A stretch of 64,000 nt of DNA, from positions 25,297 to 89,296 of the forward strand of contig CANFKE010000013.1 in the NCBI GenBank assembly GCA_947447465.1, written 5' to 3'. Every line of letters begins with the position of its first letter. The first letter of the stretch is position 1. Position numbers and translations under genes: made by a program. The notes below the pieces were generated by a model. The model made no database searches and was not told the DNA's origin. It saw only the letters and a program-made list of their open reading frames with translations. Shown here piece by piece: positions 8,659-17,019 of the stretch. Origin of the DNA: Chitinophagaceae bacterium (GTDB lineage Bacteria > Bacteroidota > Bacteroidia > Chitinophagales > Chitinophagaceae).

Positions 8659-9723
8659 ATGAAAAAGATACTCTCCTGGATATGCATAGTATTAGGTTTG
8701 GTGGTACTGGTATTCGGTACTTTAGAGCACCTGTTCAAAACAATACATGATGCCAAGAACTATGAGCGCAATAAGAGCTGGTGGGGAGAGCATCATTCAG
8801 AGAACGGTGATCTGGTCAATATGGCCTATCTCGATGATATCAAAACTTTCCGTTCTCCCAAAGATTATGACTTCAAAATACCTGCCGATACCGGAAATAA
8901 GAACGTAGATCTGTATCTATGGGGTGATAGTTATTTTGAGGATATTCCCGCAAAGGCATTAGCACATGTGCACAAGTATAGCTTTGGAAGGACCTATTAC
9001 GAAGAGCTGCATTATAAGCTCGATAAGACCAGACGTAATGTGTTGATAATAGGTTGCTCCGAGCGCTTTTTTCGACCTTATTTCAGCTACCAGTCGATTT
9101 ATAAAACAGTGAGTAAGTTGGCAGACTCACCTTCTGTAAATGCAAAGCCGCAACCTACTGTAGGTGCCGGCAAAGCTGCAGTTGCATTGGGTATCAATGA
9201 TCTTTTCAACAAGAATATCAATCAGAATCTGGAATATCTGCTGTTCAATTATAATCTGCTCAATAGACCACGTCTCCTGAAGGCAGATATGAACTACATG
9301 ATCTTCAGGCGTGGATCTGGTAGTGTGGTGATCTCAGAAGATGGCAGGAACTTGTTCATCAAAGAGACCTTACTGCCCAAACATGGATACAGTTGCTACG
9401 AGATACTTGCCGACAGCGATATAGATTGGTATGTAAAGGAGTTGGACAGCGTATATGAACATTACAAGGCCGAAGGATTTGATGAGGTATATCTCTCGGT
9501 CATCCCTAATGCCGCAACGATATTGCAACCGGCACGTTATAACCGATTGCTGCCCCGGCTAACTGCCCACCCTGATATGCATATGCCGTTGATAGATATT
9601 TACCCGATCTTCAAAAATGACTCATCTCCCCGCCGTCTATATCGTTCCGGAGATACCCATTGGAACAATAATGGCATGCAGATATGGTTGAACATGGTCA
9701 ATGAGATATTGACCAGAGAGTAA
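8659..9723 (+). CDS. AlgX/DHHW-like SGNH-type partner of the MBOAT acyltransferase
   Basis: The protein has 354 residues from ATG 8659, 4 bp after the MBOAT stop; an upstream in-frame start lies inside that gene and is not needed. An N-terminal membrane anchor (ILSWICIVLGLVVLVFG) is followed by LWGDSYFED, matching the serine block (GDS), and a C-terminal GDTHWNNNG matching the Asp-x-His-Trp block of AlgX/AlgJ-type O-acetyltransferases. It is expected in the periplasm, anchored to the inner membrane, receiving acetyl groups from the MBOAT protein. Translational coupling is likely. I found no nearby glycan synthase. Confidence 0.75.
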   Translation: MKKILSWICIVLGLVVLVFGTLEHLFKTIHDAKNYERNKSWWGEHHSENGDLVNMAYLDDIKTFRSPKDYDFKIPADTGNKNVDLYLWGDSYFEDIPAKALAHVHKYSFGRTYYEELHYKLDKTRRNVLIIGCSERFFRPYFSYQSIYKTVSKLADSPSVNAKPQPTVGAGKAAVALGINDLFNKNINQNLEYLLFNYNLLNRPRLLKADMNYMIFRRGSGSVVISEDGRNLFIKETLLPKHGYSCYEILADSDIDWYVKELDSVYEHYKAEGFDEVYLSVIPNAATILQPARYNRLLPRLTAHPDMHMPLIDIYPIFKNDSSPRRLYRSGDTHWNNNGMQIWLNMVNEILTRE

Positions 9724-9830
9724 GAAATATAGAGGTGTGCTTATTCAGGGTATATTAATATAAGTGACATTGCCACTTGCGGATATTTATGAAGGTACAA
9801 TAGCTGGCAGATCATTATGACGGTCATCTG

Positions 9831-10346
9831 CTATTTGGTATAATGTCCCTGAATGGTATAGATCATGCCGTCATGGCTATTATTGTAGGTATAGTTGTTA
9901 GATAGGGAGTTCGTTGATAGTAATACGATCGTTCCGCTCACGGTGTCGGGAGTAGTAGTGGTGGGAATAAGTTGCTTGGTATAGGTGATAATGCCGCCAT
10001 CAGTGCTGAGTGTGCCGTTAACAACATGTCCGGCTGCAAATCCCGAGGTAAAGGCAATGACTACCTGACTTGTATCGGTTGTTGAGCGTGCTATTGATAT
10101 CTGCTGCTGATAGCTGCTCGAAGTGGTCACGTTATTATCAGTTCCTACCCAATTGTTCAATAAGGTCACATTCTGGCAATTGCTTCCGGTAAAACTCACC
10201 GGACAAATACATTGGTTACTTTTACAGGTGCCGCCATTATAACATACGATGGCGCATTTGTCGGGTAGGCAAGATGTAGAAAAAATAGAACAGGCAGCTA
10301 CCAACGTGATCAGTACGCTTAACATTATCATTCTTGAATGTGCCAT
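9831..10346 (-). CDS. Lipoprotein with one EGF-like cysteine module
   Basis: The protein has 171 residues. The N-terminus is a lipoprotein-type signal with candidate lipobox cysteines at VAAC and STSC. A compact EGF-like module follows directly, with spacing as in CAIVCYNGGTCKSNQCICP then GSNC (six cysteines). The rest is a Ser/Thr-rich beta domain of about 110 residues (NNWVGTDNN, repeats of TSS) without a family I recognise. Single EGF modules behind a lipobox are seen in several Bacteroidota surface lipoproteins. It is divergent from the NTF2-like gene at 10530 and stands alone. Confidence 0.7.
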   Translation of the reverse strand: MAHSRMIMLSVLITLVAACSIFSTSCLPDKCAIVCYNGGTCKSNQCICPVSFTGSNCQNVTLLNNWVGTDNNVTTSSSYQQQISIARSTTDTSQVVIAFTSGFAAGHVVNGTLSTDGGIITYTKQLIPTTTTPDTVSGTIVLLSTNSLSNNYTYNNSHDGMIYTIQGHYTK

Positions 10347-10529
10347 AGTTGCCAGATATTTTGTAGATGGATAGAGTTAAGATATAACAAAATTCGCACC
10401 AAATTGTTGTTTTTACAATGTAATGAGTAAATATATTTCGAGAGTCTATAGTTTATGTATTGACGGATGTTCTTTAGTACCCGTTTTTTTGCCGGATACA
10501 TTAACTTTAATCAATAAAACTTAGTCAAC

Positions 10530-10895
10530 ATGATCACCGATGATCCGATACAAAGAGCCGGCAGCTTAGCGGCAGATACCGTGCTTTCCTGCGTGGAGGC
10601 AGTAAACAATGGAGACTACAAAGAAGCAAGGACCTTTGTTGCAGATAATATGGTCTTTGTGGGTGTTATGGGGTCTAGCGATGGTGGCGATGCCTATATA
10701 GATTATCTGGAGCAGAAAAAGATCAGATATCAGGTGCATAAGGTTTTTGCAAATGGTGATGATGTGTGTCTTTTATATGATCTGCTGATGGGCGGAAGAT
10801 CTGTTTATGGGTGTGGGTGGTATCATGTAAAAGATGGTAAGATAAATATGCTGAGAGTAGTTTTTGATCCGCGCCCTATGCTGGAAGGTAAATAG
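10530..10895 (+). CDS. NTF2/SnoaL-like protein, cytoplasmic
   Basis: The protein has 121 residues with no signal peptide. The sequence follows the SnoaL-like pattern: an amphipathic helix (SLAADTVLSCVEAVNNGDYKEAR), a strand with DNMVFVGVMG, then YDLLMGG and CGWYHVKDGKINMLRVVFDPRP. This fold forms a small pocket used by isomerases, hydrolases and binding proteins; no catalytic residues can be assigned with confidence. It has its own neighbourhood between a divergent lipoprotein and the TPR gene. Confidence 0.7.
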   Translation: MITDDPIQRAGSLAADTVLSCVEAVNNGDYKEARTFVADNMVFVGVMGSSDGGDAYIDYLEQKKIRYQVHKVFANGDDVCLLYDLLMGGRSVYGCGWYHVKDGKINMLRVVFDPRPMLEGK

Positions 10896-10977
10896 CAATG
10901 AGGGCCATTTCCGGGTTTATATGCCTGTGGGAGCAAGAATTATGTTTTTCATAAGAATGTAAAAACATAATAAGCAT

Positions 10978-10985
10978 TACATTTG
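10978..10985 (+). promoter_or_regulatory. Bacteroidota-type -7 box TACATTTG
   Basis: A TAnnTTTG match 15 nt upstream of ATG 11001 of the TPR-protein gene, implying a very short leader. Confidence 0.55.
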
Positions 10986-11000
10986 AGAAGATAATATTGA

Positions 11001-12854
11001 ATGAAAAATATGCAGGTTAGTATGTGGCCGAAGGTGGTAATGCTTAGTGTTGGACTGATGTGTACATGGTATGGTGCTCAGGCGCAACTTACATGGACCC
11101 CGCCAACCCCTCCACCGGTTAACTACCTGGAGAAAGCACAAGGATATGCCGCTGTGAAGAATTATGACAGCGCCATATACTTGTATAAAAAGCTGCATGA
11201 TGAGAGCGGCGAGGCTATGTATCTGCCTTACTATACTACCCTTATTGAAGCCAAAAGATATAAAGAAGCAGAGAAACTGGCTTCGTCCTATTTAGATAAG
11301 TACACCGATAAGTTCGTGCCTGAGATAGACTTGGGTAGGGTATATAAGCTACAGGGAAAGGATAAGAAGGCTACAGAACTTTTTGACAAGGCTTTGGCTA
11401 AGATCAATGGTGATGATATGCTGACGCAGCGCATAGTAAAGGCATTTACAGATGCGGAACAACCGGAATATGCGATAAAGACCTATGAACAGGCCATACA
11501 GAGACTCGGGAATTCTTATCTGTACTGTGTTCAATTGGGCAATCTGTATGCGAAGAACAACCAGATAGATAAGGCAATGGATGTAGTGATGACCGGTAGT
11601 CCCGGCCAGTTCATTACGGTAGATAATGTGAAGGCGCTGTTTTTGCAATGGATGGGTACAGATCCTAAAAAACTACAGACAGCTCAGAAGTATCTCTTAG
11701 GTCGTATCAATGAGGAGCCCAACAACACTTATTTCGCCAGCCTGCTGACGTGGATATATACCCAGAAAAACGATTGGGATGGAGCGCTGATACAAATGGA
11801 AGCTGTGGATGAACGCAACAATGAGACTGGTAAAACACTTATTGATTTTGCCCACGTAGCTGTTGCGGCCAGAAAGTATGATATTGCATTCAAGGCCTAT
11901 GACGATGTAATTGCCAAAGGAGCCGATAAGCCACTGTATGCCGCAGCAAAGAGTGAAAAGATAACGGCCAGACTGGCTCAGCTTAAAGCAACTCCTAACA
12001 TTCCACAGGAGAGTATCACATCGTTACTAAAAGAGTATGACGAGGTATTCGCACTGTTCCCGCAGAACTATTCAACACCTGCCGCAGGTGATTATGCGCT
12101 GATAGCCGCACAATATGCCGATAGTGTGGATAAGGGAATAGCTATACTGCAGACCGCTATTAAATATCCCGGTACCAGAGTGCAGCAGACCGGTGCATTC
12201 ATGCTGCAGTTAGGAGATTATTATGTAATAAAAGGAAAGGTTTGGGACGCTTCACTGATCTATAGTCAGGTAGATAAACAATTCAAGCAGGACATGCTGG
12301 GCGAGGATGCTCGTTTCCGTAACGCTAAACTGCATTACTATAGAGGCGACTTTGAGTGGGCACAGAGTATGCTTACTGTATTAAAGCGATCGACCTCTGA
12401 ATTGATAGCTAATGATGCGCTGTTCTTGTCTGTGCAGATAATAGAAAATGTACAGGATAGCAATTTTTATCCTTTATCCCGTTTTGCTTATGCCGATCTG
12501 TTACTCTTCCAGAATAAGGATAAGCAAGCGGAGGTATTGCTGGATAGTATTTCGACTGCATTCCCCAAACATCCGCTCAATGACGACATCCTGATGCAGC
12601 ATGCTAAAATTGCCATGAAGCACAATAATTTCGACAAGGCGATCTCTTATCTCACCGAGATCGTACAGAAGTATCCCGAAGATGTATTGGCTGATGACGC
12701 TGTATTTACTATGGCAGAGATATATAATTACAATCTTGGGAAGAAAGATAGCGCCAAAGAGTATTATGAGAAACTGGTCATAGATTTTCCCGGCAGTACA
12801 TTTGTGCAGGTGGCTCGTCAAAAATTAACTGAGCTCAACAATCCGGTACCGTAA
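11001..12854 (+). CDS. Secreted tetratricopeptide-repeat protein
   Basis: The protein has 617 residues. A signal peptide (hydrophobic VVMLSVGLMCTW, cleavage near AQAQ) is followed by a short Pro-rich linker (TPPTPPPV) and then helical repeats across the whole length, for example YAAVKNYDSAIYLYKKL, LGRVYKLQGKDKKATELF, DAVFTMAEIYNYNLGKKDSA. The spacing fits TPR and Sel1-like helix pairs used as protein-interaction scaffolds in the periplasm or at the outer membrane. The partner is not known. ATG 11010 is an alternative start. It is alone behind its own promoter box. Confidence 0.85.
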   Translation: MKNMQVSMWPKVVMLSVGLMCTWYGAQAQLTWTPPTPPPVNYLEKAQGYAAVKNYDSAIYLYKKLHDESGEAMYLPYYTTLIEAKRYKEAEKLASSYLDKYTDKFVPEIDLGRVYKLQGKDKKATELFDKALAKINGDDMLTQRIVKAFTDAEQPEYAIKTYEQAIQRLGNSYLYCVQLGNLYAKNNQIDKAMDVVMTGSPGQFITVDNVKALFLQWMGTDPKKLQTAQKYLLGRINEEPNNTYFASLLTWIYTQKNDWDGALIQMEAVDERNNETGKTLIDFAHVAVAARKYDIAFKAYDDVIAKGADKPLYAAAKSEKITARLAQLKATPNIPQESITSLLKEYDEVFALFPQNYSTPAAGDYALIAAQYADSVDKGIAILQTAIKYPGTRVQQTGAFMLQLGDYYVIKGKVWDASLIYSQVDKQFKQDMLGEDARFRNAKLHYYRGDFEWAQSMLTVLKRSTSELIANDALFLSVQIIENVQDSNFYPLSRFAYADLLLFQNKDKQAEVLLDSISTAFPKHPLNDDILMQHAKIAMKHNNFDKAISYLTEIVQKYPEDVLADDAVFTMAEIYNYNLGKKDSAKEYYEKLVIDFPGSTFVQVARQKLTELNNPVP

Positions 12855-13012
12855 GGATAGCTGATTGTCTATGGCATTTGACAATGTGATGAATTGTGAT
12901 CCTAAGGGAAGTAATGTTAGAAAAATATTGATTTCTTAATGTCCGAGAGGGCTATTTTAGGCGGGAAGGGCAAAAATAAATGAGCAGATTAGCTAATTGG
13001 CATAAAAAATTC

Positions 13013-13020
13013 TATTTTTG
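13013..13020 (+). promoter_or_regulatory. Bacteroidota-type -7 box TATTTTTG
   Basis: A TAnnTTTG match 20 nt upstream of ATG 13041 (DUF5606 gene). Confidence 0.55.
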
Positions 13021-13040
13021 CCACCCTTTACATTAAAAAT

Positions 13041-13622
13041 ATGCAGTATAAAGAAATAGTTTCTGTAACCGGCCTTAGTGGCCTTTACCAATTATTGACC
13101 ACCAAGAGTGATGGTGCTATTGTGCGTAACATTGGCGATAAGACTACCAAGTTCATATCTGCCCGCCAACATAATGTAACCCCGCTGGAAAGCATAGAAG
13201 TATATACTATAGCTGAGAACGTGCGTTTGCATAATGTATTCCAGAAAATGGTGGAACATGAAACATCTATACCTCCCGTAGATCCTAAAACAGCTACTAA
13301 GGAAGGTATTTCAGGATATTTCAAAAGCGTATTCCCTGAATTTGACGAGGAAAGGGTATATGTAAGTGATATGAAGAAGATGCTGAAGTGGTTCGAGTTG
13401 TTGAAGGCTAACGATCTGCTTCATTTCGAAGCACAGGTAGCTGAAGATAATGCCGCCGGCGAAGAAGCTGCTCCTGTAGTTGAGGCGCCTGCTGCTCCTG
13501 TAGCTGAAGAAAAGCCTGCAAAGAAAGCTGCCAAGAAAAAAGCTGTAGCTGAAGATGCTGCAGAAGGTGAAGAAAAGCCTGCAAAGAAAGCTGCTCCGAA
13601 AAAGAAGAAAACTGAAGAATAA
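13041..13622 (+). CDS. DUF5606-type protein with lysine/alanine-rich tail
   Basis: The protein has 193 residues. Residues 1 to about 135 match the Bacteroidota DUF5606 pattern (VSVTGLSGLYQLLTTKSDGAIV, TPLESIEVYT, VFPEFDEERVYVSDMKKMLKWF). The function of that domain is unknown and it is cytoplasmic. The last 60 residues are a low-complexity tail with two copies of EEKPAKKAA and KKK clusters, similar in composition to histone H1-like or AlgP-type tails and therefore possibly able to bind nucleic acid. The tail is inferred to be disordered. It is monocistronic, with a terminator 45 bp after the stop. Confidence 0.85.
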   Translation: MQYKEIVSVTGLSGLYQLLTTKSDGAIVRNIGDKTTKFISARQHNVTPLESIEVYTIAENVRLHNVFQKMVEHETSIPPVDPKTATKEGISGYFKSVFPEFDEERVYVSDMKKMLKWFELLKANDLLHFEAQVAEDNAAGEEAAPVVEAPAAPVAEEKPAKKAAKKKAVAEDAAEGEEKPAKKAAPKKKKTEE

Positions 13623-13668
13623 TCTTCTGAGTCTAAAGAGACAGATATTAATAGTTTAACTTTTATTT

Positions 13669-13692
13669 TAAAGCCCGCACCTGCGGGCTTTA
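13669..13692 (+). terminator. Terminator-like hairpin after the DUF5606 gene
   Basis: AAAGCCCGCA pairs with TGCGGGCTTT around a 2-3 nt loop. It is flanked by a T-rich left side and only a short T tract on the right, so it may also act in both directions. Confidence 0.7.
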
Positions 13693-13844
13693 AATATTTA
13701 TGCCGGTAATGGCGTAAATTTAGTGTTAGCCAGCATAGGTATTCATGAAGCATATTTGTCTGAAAAGCAAAGAATAATCAATAATTGCTCGTCTATATAC
13801 GTGAAAGGTGATTTGTACTGTAACATGAGCTCAGACATCGTAAA

Positions 13845-14693
13845 GTGAAAAGGCCGCAACATATAACCCTGAATAGTCCTTGCCACGAGGATTGGGATAG
13901 CATGTCTGTAACGGATAGGGGACGGTATTGCGATACATGCCGGAAGGTAGTGATAGACTTTACCTTGATGAGTGACGGGCAGGTGCTGGATATATTTAAG
14001 CGTGCTAAAGACAATCCGCCATGTGGCAGATTTCTGAATACACAGCTTGACCGGCCGCTGATAGATAAAGACCATAAGCCATCATTTTCTGCTTTGGTAG
14101 CAAAGCGTATTGCGGCAGCATTAATATTGTTGCAGTCGCTAACAACAGAGGTGCTGGCGCAACAGATAAAGAAACATACTCCGGTGCCCCAGCAAGTATA
14201 TAAAGACAAGCAAAAGGTTAAGGCGGAAAGAATCATAAGGGGGCGTGTGGTGGATGGTACGTGTAGTGGAGCTCTGACAAGTGTCGATATTTATATAAAA
14301 AATACCGGGATCAAAACAGTAACAGATAGTTCAGGCAGGTTCTCTTTTATTTTGCCTGATAGTTTACATAGCCCGGAAATACAGTTGGAGGGAAAGCAAA
14401 AGGGACAATTGGTTACTCAATTAACGATCAATATTGCTGCCAATGCTGGTAGAGAGGTTGTCATGCAGCAACAGTCGGTTCACCCCACAACTACAGAGAT
14501 AACAGATATCGTGTCTGTAGCACCTGCTATTTATCAAAGAATGGGTGGAGGGCGCATCAATACAGACGCCGGTAGATCTTCGGGCTATCTGTACGTTATA
14601 GATGGCGTAGAAGTACCTTCTGAGCATAAGTCGCTGTGGCAACGCGTTACCAAGCCTTTCAGAAAAAAAACCATGACGAATGAATCTAAGTAG
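13845..14693 (+). CDS. Four-cysteine domain / internal signal-like segment / carboxypeptidase-regulatory-like protein (paralogue 1)
   Basis: The protein has 282 residues from GTG 13845. Residues 1-75 form a compact domain with Cys13, Cys29, Cys32 and Cys60 (CHEDWDSM, GRYCDTC, VIDFTLMSDGQ, PCGRFLNTQLDRPLID), which look like zinc ligands. A hydrophobic segment (about 84-105) ends in VLAQQ like a signal peptidase site but lies inside the protein. Then come a linker and a beta-sandwich of the carboxypeptidase-regulatory kind (GRVVDGTCSG, VTDSSGRFSFILPD). The tail is WQRVTKPFRKK. It should be oriented with the cysteine domain in the cytosol and the beta domain outside. It is the first of five overlapping genes and overlaps the next by 14 nt. 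Function unknown. Confidence 0.82.
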   Translation: MKRPQHITLNSPCHEDWDSMSVTDRGRYCDTCRKVVIDFTLMSDGQVLDIFKRAKDNPPCGRFLNTQLDRPLIDKDHKPSFSALVAKRIAAALILLQSLTTEVLAQQIKKHTPVPQQVYKDKQKVKAERIIRGRVVDGTCSGALTSVDIYIKNTGIKTVTDSSGRFSFILPDSLHSPEIQLEGKQKGQLVTQLTINIAANAGREVVMQQQSVHPTTTEITDIVSVAPAIYQRMGGGRINTDAGRSSGYLYVIDGVEVPSEHKSLWQRVTKPFRKKTMTNESK

Positions 14694-15312
14694 TCTCGCC
14701 ATATCCATCCGTCTGTCATGCCTTATGACGGCACTTCTGCTGCTTATAACAGCTCCGGGATGGTCGCAGCAGGCTGGCCTGGATATGAGTGGCGGGTATC
14801 AAACTGAGAAGGATACCTTGGGCCCTAAACAACTAAGAGAGATACACGGAAGAGTAAGAGATGTGCATAATGCTACTATGGCAGGTATTACGGTATACAT
14901 AAAGGGGATACCCGTAAGTGCAGTGACAGACGATACCGGAGACTTTACCCTCTTGCTGCCAGATACATTACAGGCAACACAGCTATTGCTGGTAGCAGAA
15001 ATAAATAGCAGTGCGATTGGCGGAGTAACCGTGGATATCAGAGACGATGCAAATGTGTCTTTGTACTTGCAGCCAAGCCTGAGGATAATAAACTCTCCTT
15101 CAGGAAAGTCAGATTTGATCCGCACAATAGGTGGGCCTGAGCCAAATGATATTGTTGCGGTGTCCCCCGGCATTTATCAGCAAAAGAGAGGTGGAGCGGC
15201 ACCAAATGCGACAAGCAGCACACCTGCTATTGTACCTAAGGATAAGCACACCTTTCGGGGGCGCAATGTCAAGTCATTCAAGAAAAAACACCTGACTAAT
15301 GAAACAAAATAA
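14680..15312 (+). CDS. Secreted carboxypeptidase-regulatory-like protein, paralogue without the cysteine domain
   Basis: The protein has 210 residues. It begins with an ordinary signal peptide (CLMTALLLLITAPGWSQQ) at the place where the neighbours carry their internal hydrophobic segment. The domain that follows (IHGRVRDVHNATMAGITVYIKG, VTDDTGDFTLLLPD) and the later DIVAVSPGIYQQ closely match paralogue 1 (DIVSVAPAIYQR). The tail is NVKSFKKKHLTNETK. It therefore looks like a family member that never had, or has lost, the four-cysteine domain. It overlaps both neighbours by 14 nt, which points to translational coupling. Confidence 0.8.
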   Translation: MNLSSLAISIRLSCLMTALLLLITAPGWSQQAGLDMSGGYQTEKDTLGPKQLREIHGRVRDVHNATMAGITVYIKGIPVSAVTDDTGDFTLLLPDTLQATQLLLVAEINSSAIGGVTVDIRDDANVSLYLQPSLRIINSPSGKSDLIRTIGGPEPNDIVAVSPGIYQQKRGGAAPNATSSTPAIVPKDKHTFRGRNVKSFKKKHLTNETK

Positions 15313-16204
15313 TCCTATCATAACCATCCCCGATCCTTGCCACGAAAACTGGGATGAGATGACCCCAGTTCAACAGGGGCGGCATTGTGCTATGTGTCAG
15401 AAAACAGTGATAGATTTTACCTTGATGAGTGACGGGCAGATTCTGGAAGTGATCAAAAAGGCGAATGGTCGTATCCCATGTGGCAGATATCTCCCCTCAC
15501 AGCTCGACAGACCGCTCATAGATAACAGACCCAGCTCAGGACCTATTGGGTATATTATTAAACGGATAGCCGCTATGGTATTGATGGTGCAGTCTGTAAC
15601 AACGTCTATGGCGCAGCAGTCAAAGAAGCATCTGGTAACTGTAGAACAATATGAGGAGTATGATAAAGATGCACAGGGACGCATACAGGTATCGGGCAAG
15701 TTGATAGACTCACTAAGTAAAACACCGGTTCCACAAATGAGTGTTTATATCAAACAGATCGATACTACTCTGTTTACAGATGCCAACGGGCTGTTTTCTT
15801 TTGCCATGCCTGCTGATCTGGATACTGTAACGGTATTACTGAACCGGAAACAATTTCCTGATAATACAGTGCATGTGGCGTTACCCGGTGCTTCTTTAAT
15901 TCCCGAAATGATAGTTCCTGTTCATAAGACGAAGAGCGGAGGGGAGATGGTAGTGGCTATGCCGCAGATAACTTATCAATTAATTTATACTGAAATGCCC
16001 CAAGTAATGGGTGCATCTATTGGTCCGCAAACAATAACCACGGTAGATTGGTTAAAGGCAGTCAGATCTACGATTTGTTATCAACTGCCTAAAGCAAAGC
16101 CGATCCTTAAACTTCGGGGGAAAGAACCAGTAGCACAATCAGAAAAGACAGTATGGGGCAGGCTGACGAATTACTGGATGGGTAAGAAAAATGGAGGTAA
16201 ATAA
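15299..16204 (+). CDS. Four-cysteine domain / internal signal-like segment / carboxypeptidase-regulatory-like protein (paralogue 2)
   Basis: The protein has 301 residues. The cysteine domain has Cys14, Cys30, Cys33 and Cys61 with the same frame of residues as paralogue 1 (CHENWDEM, GRHCAMC, VIDFTLMSDGQ, PCGRYLPSQLDRPLID). The hydrophobic segment (about 83-104) ends in SMAQQ. The outer domain begins RIQVSGKLIDSLSKTPVP and contains FTDANGLFSFAMPAD. The last third is different from the other copies, ending in TVWGRLTNYWMGKK. The start overlaps the previous gene by 14 nt and its stop shares one base with the next start. Confidence 0.82.
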   Translation: MKQNNPIITIPDPCHENWDEMTPVQQGRHCAMCQKTVIDFTLMSDGQILEVIKKANGRIPCGRYLPSQLDRPLIDNRPSSGPIGYIIKRIAAMVLMVQSVTTSMAQQSKKHLVTVEQYEEYDKDAQGRIQVSGKLIDSLSKTPVPQMSVYIKQIDTTLFTDANGLFSFAMPADLDTVTVLLNRKQFPDNTVHVALPGASLIPEMIVPVHKTKSGGEMVVAMPQITYQLIYTEMPQVMGASIGPQTITTVDWLKAVRSTICYQLPKAKPILKLRGKEPVAQSEKTVWGRLTNYWMGKKNGGK

Positions 16205-17019
16205 TGGCAACAATGAATAAAAGCAACTTGAAAATAACATTGCCACTTCCATGTCAGGAAGTATGGGATACAATGACACCTGTGTCTCAAGGGCGTCACT
16301 GTGATCAGTGCAGCAAGACCGTTATAGATTTTACGCTGATGAGTGACGGAGAGATACTGGATATTTTCAGTAAAGCAAAAGGTTGTACGCCTTGCGGGCA
16401 TTTTCTGGAAACGCAACTGAACAGAGAGTTAGTAGATACTCGGTATAAGCCTTCATTGATTGTAACGATAGCCAAAAGAGCTGCCGCATTGGTGTTTTTG
16501 TGGCAATCGATAGCAGTAGCGGCCTTAGCACAAACAGTGAAAAAGACACCGGTAAACAGGGTCGCCAGTAAGAAGACCATGCAGGCAAAAGATAGTCGGC
16601 TACAGATATGCGGGTATGTTGAACACTATGAGCACGGAGGGCCGATAGGCGGAGTAAAGGTAACAATCAAAGGAACCCAGATAGAGAGTGTTTCAGATAA
16701 TTCAGGTATGTTCATACTAACTTTGCCGGATAGTTTCTATATGGAACATCTATTAATAGAAGGGACTATAGAAGGCAAAGCTAATACCGAGGTGATAGAA
16801 GAGCAAGCTATGTCTTTTAATGATGTATTGAATAACAAAGAACTGAAACTGTTTGCTTATAAAGTACAGATATTGTCTGTTCACAATGTTACCCAAAATA
16901 ATTACAGACCGGTAAAACTGACCGGGACAGCGCCCATGCAACCGGTGAGGATAGCGCCTGTGGAAACAGGTATCTGGAGTAAGATCAGAAAACCTTTCAA
17001 AAGAAAGAAACATAGCTAA
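16204..17019 (+). CDS. Four-cysteine domain / internal signal-like segment / carboxypeptidase-regulatory-like protein (paralogue 3)
   Basis: The protein has 271 residues (ATG 16204; ATG 16213 is also possible). The cysteine domain has Cys17, Cys33, Cys36 and Cys64 plus an extra Cys61 (CQEVWDTM, GRHCDQC, VIDFTLMSDGE, CTPCGHFLETQLNRELVD). The hydrophobic segment ends in ALAQT. The outer domain starts RLQICGYVEHYEHGGPIGG and contains VSDNSGMFILTLPD. The tail WSKIRKPFKRKK matches that of paralogue 1. It overlaps the genes on both sides by one base (TAATG type). Confidence 0.82.
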   Translation: MATMNKSNLKITLPLPCQEVWDTMTPVSQGRHCDQCSKTVIDFTLMSDGEILDIFSKAKGCTPCGHFLETQLNRELVDTRYKPSLIVTIAKRAAALVFLWQSIAVAALAQTVKKTPVNRVASKKTMQAKDSRLQICGYVEHYEHGGPIGGVKVTIKGTQIESVSDNSGMFILTLPDSFYMEHLLIEGTIEGKANTEVIEEQAMSFNDVLNNKELKLFAYKVQILSVHNVTQNNYRPVKLTGTAPMQPVRIAPVETGIWSKIRKPFKRKKHS

